DNA of 64,000 nucleotides from Mycobacterium sherrisii (GCF_002102355.1 NZ_LQPT01000081.1:62001-126000); one strand, 5' to 3'; positions 45,888 to 55,562 are shown, counted from the stretch's first letter. Made by a program: numbers and translations. The notes: a model not told the origin generated them from the sequence alone.

Positions 45888-47087
45888 GTGACGACCGACG
45901 TTCACACCCCCGGCGACCGCACCGTCGATCTGCGTGACCCCTACCCGTACTTCGCCTACCGGCGTCGCCGGTCCGGTGTGTTCCGCGGAACGGTCATGGA
46001 CTACACCAAGACACCCGAGTCGCTGCGCCCCGAGAACGAGTACTCTGCGGTGTCGTTCCACGCCGTCAACACCGTCTTTCGCGACGGCCGGGTGTTCAGC
46101 TCCAAACCGTACGACAAGACCATCGGCCTGTTCATCGGTCCGACCATCCTGGCGATGGAGGGCAAGACACACCGCGACCACCGCAACCTGGTATCGGCGG
46201 CGTTCAAGTCCAAGGCACTGGCCCAGTGGGAGCCGACCATCGTCCGCCCGGTCTGCAACGCACTGATCGACGAATTCATCGAGACCGGCCACGCGGACCT
46301 GATCCGCAACTTCACGTTCGAATTCCCCACCCGCGTCATCGCCCGGCTGTTGGGGCTGCCCGGCCAAGATCTGCCGGTGTTCCGCAAGCGGGCCGTGCAA
46401 CTGATCAGCTACCACATCGACTACGAGACGGCTCTCGAAGCGTCGGCGGCGCTGAAGGATTACTTCATCGAACAGATCGAGCGACGCAAGTCCAGGCCCA
46501 CGCAGGACATCATCGGCGATCTGGTCACCGCCGAGATCGACGGCGAAAGGCTCAGCGACGAGGCCATCTATTCGTTCTTGCGGCTGCTGCTGCCCGCCGG
46601 GCTGGAAACCACCTACCGGTCCTCGGGCAACCTGCTCTACCTGTTGCTCACCCATCCCGAGCAGTTCGCCGCGGTGCAAGCCGACCACGGGCTGATCGGC
46701 CAGGCGATCGAGGAAGGCCTGCGCTTCGAGACGCCGCTGACCACCGTGCAACGGTTCACCACCGAAGACGTCGAGCTGGAAGGCGTGACGATCCCGGCAC
46801 GCTCGGTGGTCGGCGTGTGCATCGGATCGGCCAACCGTGACGAAAAGCGCTGGGAGCGGGCGGAAGAATTCGACATCTTCCGCAAGGCCGTTCCGCACAT
46901 CTCCTTCGCGGCCGGCGAGCACACCTGCCTGGGGCTGCACCTGGCGCGGCTGGAGACCCGCGTCGCGGTCGAATGCCTGCTGAGCCGGCTGACCAACTTC
47001 ACCCTGCTCACCGATGACGACCCGCATATTCACGGACAGCCCTTCCGTTCGCCGACGGCGCTTCCGGTGACGTTCGACGCCAAATAG
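45888..47087 (+). CDS. Cytochrome P450
   Basis: This 399-residue P450 has I-helix PAGLETTYRSSG (236-247), ExxR at E276/R279 and haem ligand C347 in FAAGEHTCLG. It is a paralogue of the P450 at 32830. I chose the GTG at 45888 because GGAG lies at 45879-45882; an ATG at 45864 in the same frame lacks a site. A type III CoA-transferase and a thiolase follow in the same direction, indicating a shared transcript. Confidence 0.9.
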   Translation: MTTDVHTPGDRTVDLRDPYPYFAYRRRRSGVFRGTVMDYTKTPESLRPENEYSAVSFHAVNTVFRDGRVFSSKPYDKTIGLFIGPTILAMEGKTHRDHRNLVSAAFKSKALAQWEPTIVRPVCNALIDEFIETGHADLIRNFTFEFPTRVIARLLGLPGQDLPVFRKRAVQLISYHIDYETALEASAALKDYFIEQIERRKSRPTQDIIGDLVTAEIDGERLSDEAIYSFLRLLLPAGLETTYRSSGNLLYLLLTHPEQFAAVQADHGLIGQAIEEGLRFETPLTTVQRFTTEDVELEGVTIPARSVVGVCIGSANRDEKRWERAEEFDIFRKAVPHISFAAGEHTCLGLHLARLETRVAVECLLSRLTNFTLLTDDDPHIHGQPFRSPTALPVTFDAK

Positions 47088-47100
47088 GAGTTGATGCCCA

Positions 47101-48330
47101 ATGGTCAAGGTAATGCAGGGTTTTCGCGTCCTCGAGGTTGCGCAGTTCACGTTCGTGCCTGCGGCGGGCGCGATCCTGGCAGATTGGGGCGCCGACGTCA
47201 TCAAGGTCGAACACCCGACACGCGGGGACACGCAGCGAGGATTCCTCAACATGGGCGGCATTCAGGTCGACCCGGACCGGCACCCGTTGATGGAGCACCC
47301 CAATCGGGGCAAGCGCAGCGTCGGGATCGACGTGTCCACGCCCGGCGGTCAGGAGGTCATCTACGAACTGGCCAAGACCTCGGACGTGTTCTTGACCAAC
47401 TACAAGCCCGCCCAGCGGCAAAAGAACAAATTCGACGTCGAGCACATCCGCGCGGTGAACCCGAACATCGTCTACGCCCGCGGTTCGGCCTATGGCGACA
47501 AGGGCCCCGAACGCGACGTCGGGGGCTACGACGGGACGGCGTTCTGGACTCGCAGCGGTATCGGGTATGCGCTGACCCCCGAGGAGCTGGGCGGCGCGCT
47601 GGGACAAGGCATTCCCGCGTTCGGCGATTCGATCGGCGGCATGTTCATCGCGGGCGGCATCTCGGCGGCACTGCTGCACCGGGAGCGCACCGGGGAGGCC
47701 GTCGAACTGGACGTGTCGCTGTTGAGTACCGCCTGGTGGGCGGCCGGGGCCAGCATGACCCAAGGCATGGAGACCGGGGAGGTCATGCGCACGCCGATGC
47801 CCGGGACCGCCACCGCCATGTCGGTGAATCCGTTCATGGGCAACTACGAGACGTCCGACGGCGGCACCATCAATCTGTGCATCATCAGCCCGACGGGCCT
47901 GATCCGGGACACCTTCGAACATCTCGGTATTCCCGAGGCCGCCGACGACCCGCGTTTCTCCGACGTCCTCCCGCTGATCCAAAACGCCGGCGCGGCCGCC
48001 GAACTCATCTCGAAAGCCGTCGCAGCCAAGCCGTTCGACTATTGGCGCGAGCACCTCAAAACGATGCAGGGCCAGTGGGCGCCGTTCCAGAGTCTGCTGG
48101 ACCTGGCCCATGACGAACAGGCCCTCGCCAACGACATGATCGCCGAAGTCGAGCTGGCCAGCGGGGGCAAACCGTTCAAGGTGGTGCGCGGCCCGGTGCA
48201 GTTCAACCATGAGCCGCTGCAAACTACCGGCGCGCCGCAAGCGTCCGAGCACACCGAGCTCGTGCTGATGGAGCTCGGCATGGACTGGGACCGGATCGAA
48301 GAGCTCAAGCAATCGGGGGCCATTGCGTGA
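47101..48330 (+). CDS. Type III CoA-transferase (CaiB/BaiF family)
   Basis: This 409-residue protein has the family opening VLEVAQFTFVPAAGAILADWGADVIKVE and the predicted catalytic aspartate D176 in AFGDSIGG. It would move CoA between carboxylic acids, or act as an acyl-CoA racemase, which has a related fold. It begins 13 nt after the P450 stop and ends in a GTGA overlap with the thiolase gene. Confidence 0.88.
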   Translation: MVKVMQGFRVLEVAQFTFVPAAGAILADWGADVIKVEHPTRGDTQRGFLNMGGIQVDPDRHPLMEHPNRGKRSVGIDVSTPGGQEVIYELAKTSDVFLTNYKPAQRQKNKFDVEHIRAVNPNIVYARGSAYGDKGPERDVGGYDGTAFWTRSGIGYALTPEELGGALGQGIPAFGDSIGGMFIAGGISAALLHRERTGEAVELDVSLLSTAWWAAGASMTQGMETGEVMRTPMPGTATAMSVNPFMGNYETSDGGTINLCIISPTGLIRDTFEHLGIPEAADDPRFSDVLPLIQNAGAAAELISKAVAAKPFDYWREHLKTMQGQWAPFQSLLDLAHDEQALANDMIAEVELASGGKPFKVVRGPVQFNHEPLQTTGAPQASEHTELVLMELGMDWDRIEELKQSGAIA

Positions 48331-49478
48331 CGAGCAACGACGTCGCCATCATCGGGGTTGGTCTGCATCCGTTCGGCCGCTTCGAGGGCAAGTCGGCGAT
48401 GCAGATGGGCGTCGACGCCATCCTGGCCGCGGTCGCCGACGCCGGCATCCAGTGGCGAGACGTCCAGTTCGCCACTGGCGGGAGTTGGACGGTGGCCAAT
48501 CCGGACGCGATCGTCGGCATGGTCGGCCTGACCGGGATCCCGTTCACCAACGTGTTCAATGCGTGCGCGACCGCGGCCAGTGCGGTCAAGGCTTGCGCCG
48601 ACGGAATTCGGTTGGGCGACTACGACATCGGCATCGCAATCGGCCTGGACAAGCATCCGCGCGGAGCATTCACCGAGGATCCGGCGCTGGTGGGCATGCC
48701 GCGCTGGTATGCGGAAAACGGCCAATACCTGACCACCCAGTTTTTCGGCATGAAAGCCAACCGCTACCTGCACGAGAACAACATCTCCCAGCAGACCCTC
48801 GCCAAGGTGGCCGCCAAGAACTTCCGCAATGGTGCGCTGAACCCGAATGCGTTCCGCCGCAAACCGATCTCCGAAGAGGACATCCTCAACTCGGCGATGC
48901 TCAATTACCCGCTGACGCAGTACATGTTCTGTGCGCCCGACGAAGGCGCCGCGACGGCGGTGATGTGCCGGGCCGACATCGCGCACCGCTACACCGCCAA
49001 ACCGGTCTATCTGCGGGCGGTGGAGGTCCGCACCCGCCGGTACGGTGCGTACGAGGTCAACACCACCTTCGCCCCGATCGAGGAAGACGTGGCACCAACG
49101 GTTTACGCCGCCCGCGCCGCGTTCGAGAAGGCCGGCGTGGCCCCCGGCGACGTGGGTGTGATCCAACTGCAGGACACCGACGCCGGCGCCGAGATCATCC
49201 ACCTGGCCGAGTGCGGCTTCTGCGCGCACGGCGACCAGGAGAAGTTGCTGGCCGACGGCGCCACCGAGATCAGCGGCTCGATGCCGGTCAACACCGACGG
49301 CGGGCTGATCGCCAACGGCGAGCCGATCGGCGCCTCCGGGTTGCGGCAGATTCACGAAATCGTGCGCCAGCTGCGCGGTGAAGCGGGCGAACGCCAGGTG
49401 CCTGGGAATCCAAAGGTGGGTTTCACTCAGTTGTACGGCGCCCCCGGCACCGCCGCGGCGACCATCTTGACGACCTGA
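48327..49478 (+). CDS. Thiolase-fold lipid-transfer protein (Ltp2-like)
   Basis: This 383-residue protein has the thiolase nucleophile region NVFNACATAASAV with Cys80 and the late GFTQLYGAPGTAA region. The QDTDAGAEIIHLAECGFC block fits the SCP2/Ltp branch. Ltp2-type proteins cleave steroid side chains by retro-aldol chemistry with a DUF35 partner. No DUF35 gene is visible here. The GTG start overlaps the CoA-transferase stop. Confidence 0.83.
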   Translation: MTSNDVAIIGVGLHPFGRFEGKSAMQMGVDAILAAVADAGIQWRDVQFATGGSWTVANPDAIVGMVGLTGIPFTNVFNACATAASAVKACADGIRLGDYDIGIAIGLDKHPRGAFTEDPALVGMPRWYAENGQYLTTQFFGMKANRYLHENNISQQTLAKVAAKNFRNGALNPNAFRRKPISEEDILNSAMLNYPLTQYMFCAPDEGAATAVMCRADIAHRYTAKPVYLRAVEVRTRRYGAYEVNTTFAPIEEDVAPTVYAARAAFEKAGVAPGDVGVIQLQDTDAGAEIIHLAECGFCAHGDQEKLLADGATEISGSMPVNTDGGLIANGEPIGASGLRQIHEIVRQLRGEAGERQVPGNPKVGFTQLYGAPGTAAATILTT

Positions 49479-49503
49479 CGGGACCAATCGATGGCGCTTT
49501 GAT

Positions 49504-49563
49504 GCCGAACGTGCAATCGTGGCGACGACACGCCGAAAACACCGCCAGCAGAGCACGTTCGGC
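49504..49563. terminator. 11-bp inverted repeat at a convergent junction
   Basis: GCCGAACGTGC at 49504-49514 and GCACGTTCGGC at 49553-49563 are perfect inverted copies separated by 38 nt. The structure lies between the convergent thiolase and dehydrogenase genes and has no U-tract. It may act as a bidirectional terminator of the non-canonical mycobacterial kind; the long loop makes this uncertain. Confidence 0.45.
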
Positions 49564-49577
49564 GCAGGGTTGAGGGG

Positions 49578-50771
49578 TCAGGAGACCTTCTGCTCCGGCG
49601 CCGAGTAGCTGGGCTTTCCCAGCCCGAGCATGTACTGGCCGATCATGTTGCGGAACACCTCGAGGGTCCCGCCGTAGATCCCCACCAGCGGCGCGAAGCG
49701 ATAGACGTATTCGGCGCTGCCGTCATCGGCGGCCCCGTCGGTGCCGAAGGGCAGGGCCGACGCGGCGCCGTGGATGTCCATCAGGTCCGGGGAGATGTCA
49801 CGCATCGTCTGGGCAATGGCGACGCGGCCGTAAATGTTCGGCGACGACAACGCCGCCTCCAGCCGAGCGACGCAACGACCCAGCCGATATGCCACCGATT
49901 CGTCGTCGATAAGCCTGCGCCCGTTGGGGTCCGGTCTCGTCACGGCCGCCACGGCGTTGTCGACCGCGGTGGCCATCGAACCCGCCTGGTGCATCATGAT
50001 CGAGGTGTCCTGCAAGCCGTCGGGTGCGGCCGCGACGGCGCCGTGCTCGGTGTTGAGCGGCTCACGCAGCACGGTCCAGCCCGCGTTCACCTCGCCGAGC
50101 CGATACTTGTCGTCGACGCGTACATCGCTGTAGTAGACGATGTTGGTCCGGTCGCCGTCCACGGTGCGGATGCCCTGGATCTCGACGCCCGGGGAATCCA
50201 GGGGCACTAGGAACATGGTCAGGCTCTTGTGCTTTGGCGCATCCGGGGCGGTGTTGGTGATCAGGAAGACGTACTGGCAGTTGTGCGCGCCGGTGGTGAA
50301 CATCTTCGAGCCGTTGATCACCCAACCATCACCGTCGCGCACGGCGCGGGTCTTGCAGGTGGCGATGTCGGAGCCGCCTTCGGGCTCGGTGTAGCCGAGG
50401 CACAGGCGAACCTCGCCGGTGAAGACCTTCGGCATCACCTCGGCCTGCAGCTCCGCCGAGCCGAACTTGGCCACCGACCGCGCCACCATGGCGGTCGTCC
50501 CCCAAGTCACCCACGGCACGTGGGCGCGACGCTTCTCGAGTTCCCAGATGCGCCGGCGCACCCGGCTGAATCCGCCGTCGGATTCCGGCTTCCATTCCAG
50601 CGCGAGATAACCGGCCGCACCAAGAGCCAAGTGCACGCCCTCGTCGAAATTGTCACCGGTCTCCCGGTCGCGGCGCCGCACCTCGTCGGTCACCTGGGTT
50701 TGCAAGAATTCGCGGGCTTCGTCGCGAAACGCCCTGTCCTCATCGGAGAGCTCCACCTGGGAGAAGTCCAT
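49578..50771 (-). CDS. Acyl-CoA dehydrogenase, large-type subunit
   Basis: This 397-residue FadE26-like subunit has GYTEPEGGSDIATC in the middle domain and YGGTLEVFRNMIGQYMLGLG near the C-terminus. It lies 13 nt downstream of a short dehydrogenase subunit, forming the fourth such pair in the window. It ends the long minus-strand operon. The predicted role is desaturation of an acyl-CoA. Confidence 0.87.
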   Translation of the reverse strand: MDFSQVELSDEDRAFRDEAREFLQTQVTDEVRRRDRETGDNFDEGVHLALGAAGYLALEWKPESDGGFSRVRRRIWELEKRRAHVPWVTWGTTAMVARSVAKFGSAELQAEVMPKVFTGEVRLCLGYTEPEGGSDIATCKTRAVRDGDGWVINGSKMFTTGAHNCQYVFLITNTAPDAPKHKSLTMFLVPLDSPGVEIQGIRTVDGDRTNIVYYSDVRVDDKYRLGEVNAGWTVLREPLNTEHGAVAAAPDGLQDTSIMMHQAGSMATAVDNAVAAVTRPDPNGRRLIDDESVAYRLGRCVARLEAALSSPNIYGRVAIAQTMRDISPDLMDIHGAASALPFGTDGAADDGSAEYVYRFAPLVGIYGGTLEVFRNMIGQYMLGLGKPSYSAPEQKVS

Positions 50772-50784
50772 GTTTGCTCCTGTC

Positions 50785-51843
50785 CTAGACGGCCGCTGCG
50801 GCGCTCTCGCGGGCCGTCACGATCTCGGCGACCCGCTTGGCCGTCGCACCCGGATCCCCCGCCGCCAGCGGCCACCCCCGGGCACGCACCAGGTATGCCG
50901 TCGCCGCCGCTTCGGCCGAAACGCCAAGTCCGCCTTGGATGTGCACGGCCATGGTGGCCGCCTTGGCCGCCTCCTCGGCCATGAACACGAACGCCGACGG
51001 CGCCAACTCGCCGCGTTCACCCGGTTCGTTGTCGAGAAACCAGGCCGCCCGCCGGGCCAGGTTGCGCCCGCCCTGCACGGTGATCGCCATGTTGGCCAGC
51101 GGATGCGAAATGGCCTGCAGCGTCGAGATCGGGACACCCAGTGTGTAACGGGTCTTGGCGAACTCGGCCGCGATCGTCATGGTCTCCTCCACCAGTCCCA
51201 CCAGGGCCGCCGCGGTCAGCAGTCGCCACTCATCCAGCGCGAGTTCGTAATTCGCCAGCGCTTCGGGCCCTTGCGCGATGACCGTGCGGGTGTCGGCGGT
51301 GCTCGGATCGACCCAGGCCATCGGCAACCGGCCCAGGTTGTCGACTTTGGCCGGGCGGGTCCCGAAGGTCAGCCGCACCACCTCGTCGCCGTCGCGGACG
51401 ACGATGTGGTCGGCGATCGATCCGGTCGGAATCAGCCGCGGGCCCGGCGCCGCGTCGAACCGCGCGTCGATGCCGGCGAGCTGCTCGCCGTCGGCGACAC
51501 CGGCGGTGTCGGCATCGAGTGCGCCCAGCCGGCCCAGCAGCCGTGCCGCGCACACGTGGTCGATCCACGGCACCGGCGCCAATGATCGCCCGATCTCCTC
51601 GGCGACCAACGTGAGATCGACCAGCGTCGCGCCGTCGCCGCCGGTGGACTCTGGCAACGCCATCGTGGTCGCGCCCATCGCGCACAACCGTTCCCACAGG
51701 TTCTTGTCGAACCCGGAAGGCTCTGCCGCGCGCACTGTTTCGATGGGGCAATGCGTCTTGAAGAACTGCTTGTAGGCGTTCTGCAGGTCCACATGGTCAT
51801 CGGACAGGCTGTAGTCCAACCTGCGAAGTTCGTAGCGGTCCAT
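50785..51843 (-). CDS. Acyl-CoA dehydrogenase, short partner subunit
   Basis: This 352-residue FadE27-like partner has KTRYTLGVPISTLQAISHPLAN. The usual GGxGxTWEHD block reads IQGGLGVSAEAAAT, keeping the Glu position but losing Trp, His and Asp. AGGAG lies upstream of the ATG at 51843. It lies 2 nt after the amidohydrolase stop and is translated with its large partner downstream. Confidence 0.83.
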   Translation of the reverse strand: MDRYELRRLDYSLSDDHVDLQNAYKQFFKTHCPIETVRAAEPSGFDKNLWERLCAMGATTMALPESTGGDGATLVDLTLVAEEIGRSLAPVPWIDHVCAARLLGRLGALDADTAGVADGEQLAGIDARFDAAPGPRLIPTGSIADHIVVRDGDEVVRLTFGTRPAKVDNLGRLPMAWVDPSTADTRTVIAQGPEALANYELALDEWRLLTAAALVGLVEETMTIAAEFAKTRYTLGVPISTLQAISHPLANMAITVQGGRNLARRAAWFLDNEPGERGELAPSAFVFMAEEAAKAATMAVHIQGGLGVSAEAAATAYLVRARGWPLAAGDPGATAKRVAEIVTARESAAAAV

Positions 51844-51845
51844 GG

Positions 51846-52676
51846 TCAGCGCTCCTGTCCGAAGAAGAATTCCTGTGCATTGTGGTAGAGGTAGTTGTCC
51901 AACACCTCGGGCGGCAGGTCGAGAGCGCGTGCCTCCGGCAGCACGCGATGCATCCGCAACACCGGCCAATCCGATGCATAGATGATTTTGTTCGGTCCGC
52001 GGGTGCGCATGTAGTGCAGCAGGCTCTCCGGTAACCGCTTGGGTGACCAGGCCGACGTCATCAGCCGCAGATTCGCGTATTTCAGCATCAGCCGGATCGC
52101 CACGTCCCACCACGGATCGGCGCCGTGGATCATGCACAGCTTCAGTTCCGGGAACCGGACGCACACACGGTCGAGGTGAATGGGATTTTGTACTTCGCCG
52201 GGGATCGGCGGGCCGGGAATTCCGGTGTTGACACACAAGGGCAGGCCCAGCTCCGCGCATTTGGCGTAGAGCGGGTAGTACACAGCGTCGCTGGGCGGAT
52301 ACTGCCCATCGCCCCAAAAGCTCGGCCCCACTACGGCGTAGGCGACGGGTAGGTCGGCGATGACGGCACTCAGCTCGCGCAGCGGCCCCACCGGGCGCAA
52401 CAAGTTGACTCCCCCCATCGCCAACGCGAACCGGTCCGGCCTGGCTTCGACGAACTTGCGGGCGGTGGTCGACGGGCTGGCCAGATTATCCATCAGGATC
52501 GCGCGGTGCACGCCGTGGGCGTCCATCTCCTCGAGCAGCTCCGACATATCGACCGGTGCGAACATCGACTGCGGGCCCTTGAAGTAATCGTCGCGAACCT
52601 TGAGCATCCACCCGGGCTGCGAGTCGGCCTCGCCGAAATGGACGTTGACCAAGCAGTCGATCGCCTTGTCGGTCAT
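51846..52676 (-). CDS. Amidohydrolase family 2 protein, short form
   Basis: This 276-residue protein is shorter than the other amidohydrolases in the window. It has AIDCLVNVHFGE at the N-terminus, LKLCMIHGADPWW in the middle and IIYASDWPVLRMHRVL at the end with the metal-type aspartate. The N-terminal D-x-H ligand motif is altered to a wider spacing. The ATG overlaps the ligase stop. An in-frame extension upstream shadows the ligase and was rejected. Confidence 0.78.
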   Translation of the reverse strand: MTDKAIDCLVNVHFGEADSQPGWMLKVRDDYFKGPQSMFAPVDMSELLEEMDAHGVHRAILMDNLASPSTTARKFVEARPDRFALAMGGVNLLRPVGPLRELSAVIADLPVAYAVVGPSFWGDGQYPPSDAVYYPLYAKCAELGLPLCVNTGIPGPPIPGEVQNPIHLDRVCVRFPELKLCMIHGADPWWDVAIRLMLKYANLRLMTSAWSPKRLPESLLHYMRTRGPNKIIYASDWPVLRMHRVLPEARALDLPPEVLDNYLYHNAQEFFFGQER

Positions 52677-54328
52677 CGGGGCCCCTCCGCCTCGGCGCCG
52701 GTCAGCACGGTTTCCGAAAGCTGTTCTGTCGCCGCCCGTTTGGCCCACCGATAGTCAGGCTTGCCGTTGCCGAGTCGCCGCACCCGGTCGACGAAGAGGA
52801 TCGCCTTGGGCGCTTTGAAGGGGGCCAGCCGCGACTTGCACAGCGCCGCAAGTTCCGCCTCCGCGACCGCGCGGGCGCCGGGAGCCGATGCGATCAGCGC
52901 CACGACTTCCTGGCCCCACCGGTCGCTGGGCCGTCCCACCACCAACGCGTCGGCGACACCCGGGTGGGCGCGCAGTACCTCTTCGACCTCTTCGACGAAA
53001 ACCTTTTCACCGCCGGTGTTCACCACCAGGGAGTCGCGGCCGTACAGGCGCAGGGTGCCGTCCTTCTCGATGCTGGCCCGATCGCCGGGGATCACCACCC
53101 GGGTGCCGCCGATTTCGGGGAAGGTTCGCTCGGTGGCATCGCGGTCGTCGAAATAGCCGAGCGGGATTCGCCCGCTCCTGGCCACCCAGCCGATCTCCGG
53201 GTCACCCGGTCGCAGGAACCTGGTGCGATCCGCCGACACCACCGCTCCACCGTCGCGCAGCGCGAACGTCTCGCTCTGCCGGCCGCGCTGGCTGTGCCCG
53301 AAACCCATGTTGCCGGATTCCGACGAGCCGTACCCGTCGATGATGGTGAGCTGCGGGATCTTTTCCATCAGCGCGGCCTTGAACTTCGGGTTCGTTGCGG
53401 CCCCGCCTGTCCCGATCGCGTTCAGGGAGGACAAATCGTAACTGCCTCGGTGCAACTCGGCGACCAGCGGGCCGGCGTAGGCATCGCCCACCATCGTCAT
53501 CATGCCCACTCGCTCACGCTCGGCGGTCTGCCAGACCGCGCGCGCATCCAGCTTGCCGCGGCCGTCGTACAGCACCACGGTCAACCCGTTCATGATCGCC
53601 GAGAAGGCGGTCCACAGGCCGGCGGCATGCATCAGCGGCGAGACCGCGAACCATGGCGGTCCGCCAGCGCGCACCTTGGCATGGATTTCGTCGACGCCGG
53701 CGTGGTCGGCGCCCACCATCGACGCGACATACATATCACTTTGCCGCCAAAGCACACCCTTGGGCCGGCCGGTGGTGCCGCCTGTGCACATCATGATCAG
53801 GTCGTCCGGCGAGCCGGGCGCGGGGTCACCGGAACCCCCTTGTGCTATCGCGTCGTTCAGCGGTACCGCACCCGGCAGTTCGGCGTCGTCTCCGCCGTCG
53901 TCGACCGAGATGAGCAACTCGATGCCCGCCGCCGACAGCACATCGGCACAGCGAGCGCCGAGTGAGCGGTGGTAGATGACACCGCGGGGCCGCACGTAGG
54001 AAAACAGTTCAGCGATCTCCAGCGGCGAATAGCCGTAGTTCACGTTGACCGGGACGACGCGGGCCTTCAGGCATGCGATCACGGCGTCCGGGTACAGGTC
54101 GTTGAACATCAGCAAGGCGACGCGGTCCTGGCCGCACTCCCAGCGATTCAGCGTGTGTCGCTCGTGCTGCACCCCGAAACCCCTGGCGCTGAGGAAGTTT
54201 GCCAATCGACTGGTTCGGCGCGCCGCCTCGGCGAAGGTGCTACGGCGCGACCCACACACGCTCATCACGCGGTCACCGATGACGTCGGCGATGGCGTCGA
54301 AAGCCGCGCCAACAGTCCATTCGCTCAC
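52673..54328 (-). CDS. Acyl-CoA synthetase, FadD17/19-like
   Basis: This 551-residue ligase has CTGGTTGRPKGVLWRQ from residue 181, IDGYGSSESGNMGFGH, VIPGDRASIEKDGTL and NTGGEKVFVEEVE, followed by GNGKPDYRWAKRA. The WRQ extension groups it with the FadD19-like ligase at 42524. The GTG start lies 12 nt after the amidohydrolase gene upstream. It would activate the acid that the dehydrogenases of this operon oxidise. Confidence 0.87.
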   Translation of the reverse strand: MSEWTVGAAFDAIADVIGDRVMSVCGSRRSTFAEAARRTSRLANFLSARGFGVQHERHTLNRWECGQDRVALLMFNDLYPDAVIACLKARVVPVNVNYGYSPLEIAELFSYVRPRGVIYHRSLGARCADVLSAAGIELLISVDDGGDDAELPGAVPLNDAIAQGGSGDPAPGSPDDLIMMCTGGTTGRPKGVLWRQSDMYVASMVGADHAGVDEIHAKVRAGGPPWFAVSPLMHAAGLWTAFSAIMNGLTVVLYDGRGKLDARAVWQTAERERVGMMTMVGDAYAGPLVAELHRGSYDLSSLNAIGTGGAATNPKFKAALMEKIPQLTIIDGYGSSESGNMGFGHSQRGRQSETFALRDGGAVVSADRTRFLRPGDPEIGWVARSGRIPLGYFDDRDATERTFPEIGGTRVVIPGDRASIEKDGTLRLYGRDSLVVNTGGEKVFVEEVEEVLRAHPGVADALVVGRPSDRWGQEVVALIASAPGARAVAEAELAALCKSRLAPFKAPKAILFVDRVRRLGNGKPDYRWAKRAATEQLSETVLTGAEAEGPR

Positions 54329-54340
54329 GGGTCGCGCCGC

Positions 54341-55543
54341 CTAGACCGCTACTGTCGTCTTCACGCCGAGAAGGTCTAACGCGTTGTCGCGCATAATTTT
54401 TCGGACCTCCGATGCGCTGAAGTCGCTGAGTTCATCGGCGAACGACACCGGCGACTCTAGCCCTTCGCCGTGCGGCCAGTCGGAGCCGAACAGGATCTTG
54501 TCCACGCCGATGACCTCGGCCAGCTCCGGCAGATCGTCCTCGTAGTAGGGAGCGATCCAGACGTTGTTGCGCAACTGCTCCACCGGATCCTCGGGGAACT
54601 CGCGCGGCTGGGTGTTGGCCGCCTTCTTCAGTCGCTTGATCAGCCGGTGGACGAAGTACGACCCGTTTTCGATGCTGACCGCCTTGAGTTTCGGGTGGCG
54701 GGTGAACACCCCGTGCACGATCATCGAGGCCATTGTGTCGTGGATGGCGCGGTCGTCGAGCAGCACGTTGTCGAGCGGGTCCTTGGCGCCGAACCCCTCG
54801 AATGTCGCCTTGTCGCCCCACGCCGCCGCGATGTGCAGATAACCGCTGTCGGACAGGTGGAATCCGACCGGGACGCCGGCCTCGGCCAGCCGCGCCCACA
54901 CCGGGTCGTGGCTTCGGTGCCCGAGCGAGCGTGGCTTGACCAGCCCGGGCACCGGCGCCGGCCGCACCAGCACCAGTTTGGCGCCACGGCCCAGCACGAA
55001 CTCGACCTCCTCGAGCGCCTTGTCGGGATCGGCGAGTGAGATGATGGGCGCGCCGATGATCCGGTGATCGGGCCGGTCGAAGCCCCAGTCCTCGTCGAGC
55101 CACAGGTTGAACGCGTGCACCGACGCCATCGTGGCCTCGATGTCGTTCTTGAGCGCCTCCTCAACTCCGCACGCGAACGTCGGCAGCATGAACACCGTCT
55201 CGATGTCCTGGGTGTCCATCACCGCGATGCGCGCTTCGCGGTTCTGATACTCCGGGTGTTCGCCCAGACGCTCGACCTTCATCAGCGACGCCGGATCGAC
55301 GCCCTCGGGGATCTCGCCCCGGAACAGCAGGTCCAGGCAGCCCGGCACGATGATCGGATCGAAGGTCGGGTTGGGAACAAAGTGGTTAACCCGGCCCCCG
55401 ATCACGGCCAGGGTGCGCTTGCCCTGTGTGACCATCTGCACACCCCGAGTCTTGAACGCCTTGTCCAGGTGACGGGTGAAAGCATCGAGCGGTTCGTAGT
55501 AATGGTTGTCGACGTCAATCGCGTGGCAGCCCAAGCTATTCAT
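54341..55543 (-). CDS. Amidohydrolase family 2 protein
   Basis: This 400-residue protein is a paralogue of the one at 22646. It has AIDVDNHYYEPLDAF, the RPAPVPG segment, VGFHLSDSGYLH and KILFGSDWPHGEG, so the expected metal ligands are kept. GGAAGGA precedes the ATG at 55543; a longer start at 55570 lacks support. It follows the enoyl-CoA hydratase gene by 19 nt in the same operon. Confidence 0.83.
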   Translation of the reverse strand: MNSLGCHAIDVDNHYYEPLDAFTRHLDKAFKTRGVQMVTQGKRTLAVIGGRVNHFVPNPTFDPIIVPGCLDLLFRGEIPEGVDPASLMKVERLGEHPEYQNREARIAVMDTQDIETVFMLPTFACGVEEALKNDIEATMASVHAFNLWLDEDWGFDRPDHRIIGAPIISLADPDKALEEVEFVLGRGAKLVLVRPAPVPGLVKPRSLGHRSHDPVWARLAEAGVPVGFHLSDSGYLHIAAAWGDKATFEGFGAKDPLDNVLLDDRAIHDTMASMIVHGVFTRHPKLKAVSIENGSYFVHRLIKRLKKAANTQPREFPEDPVEQLRNNVWIAPYYEDDLPELAEVIGVDKILFGSDWPHGEGLESPVSFADELSDFSASEVRKIMRDNALDLLGVKTTVAV

Positions 55544-55562
55544 GGTCGTCCTTCCCCAGGTG

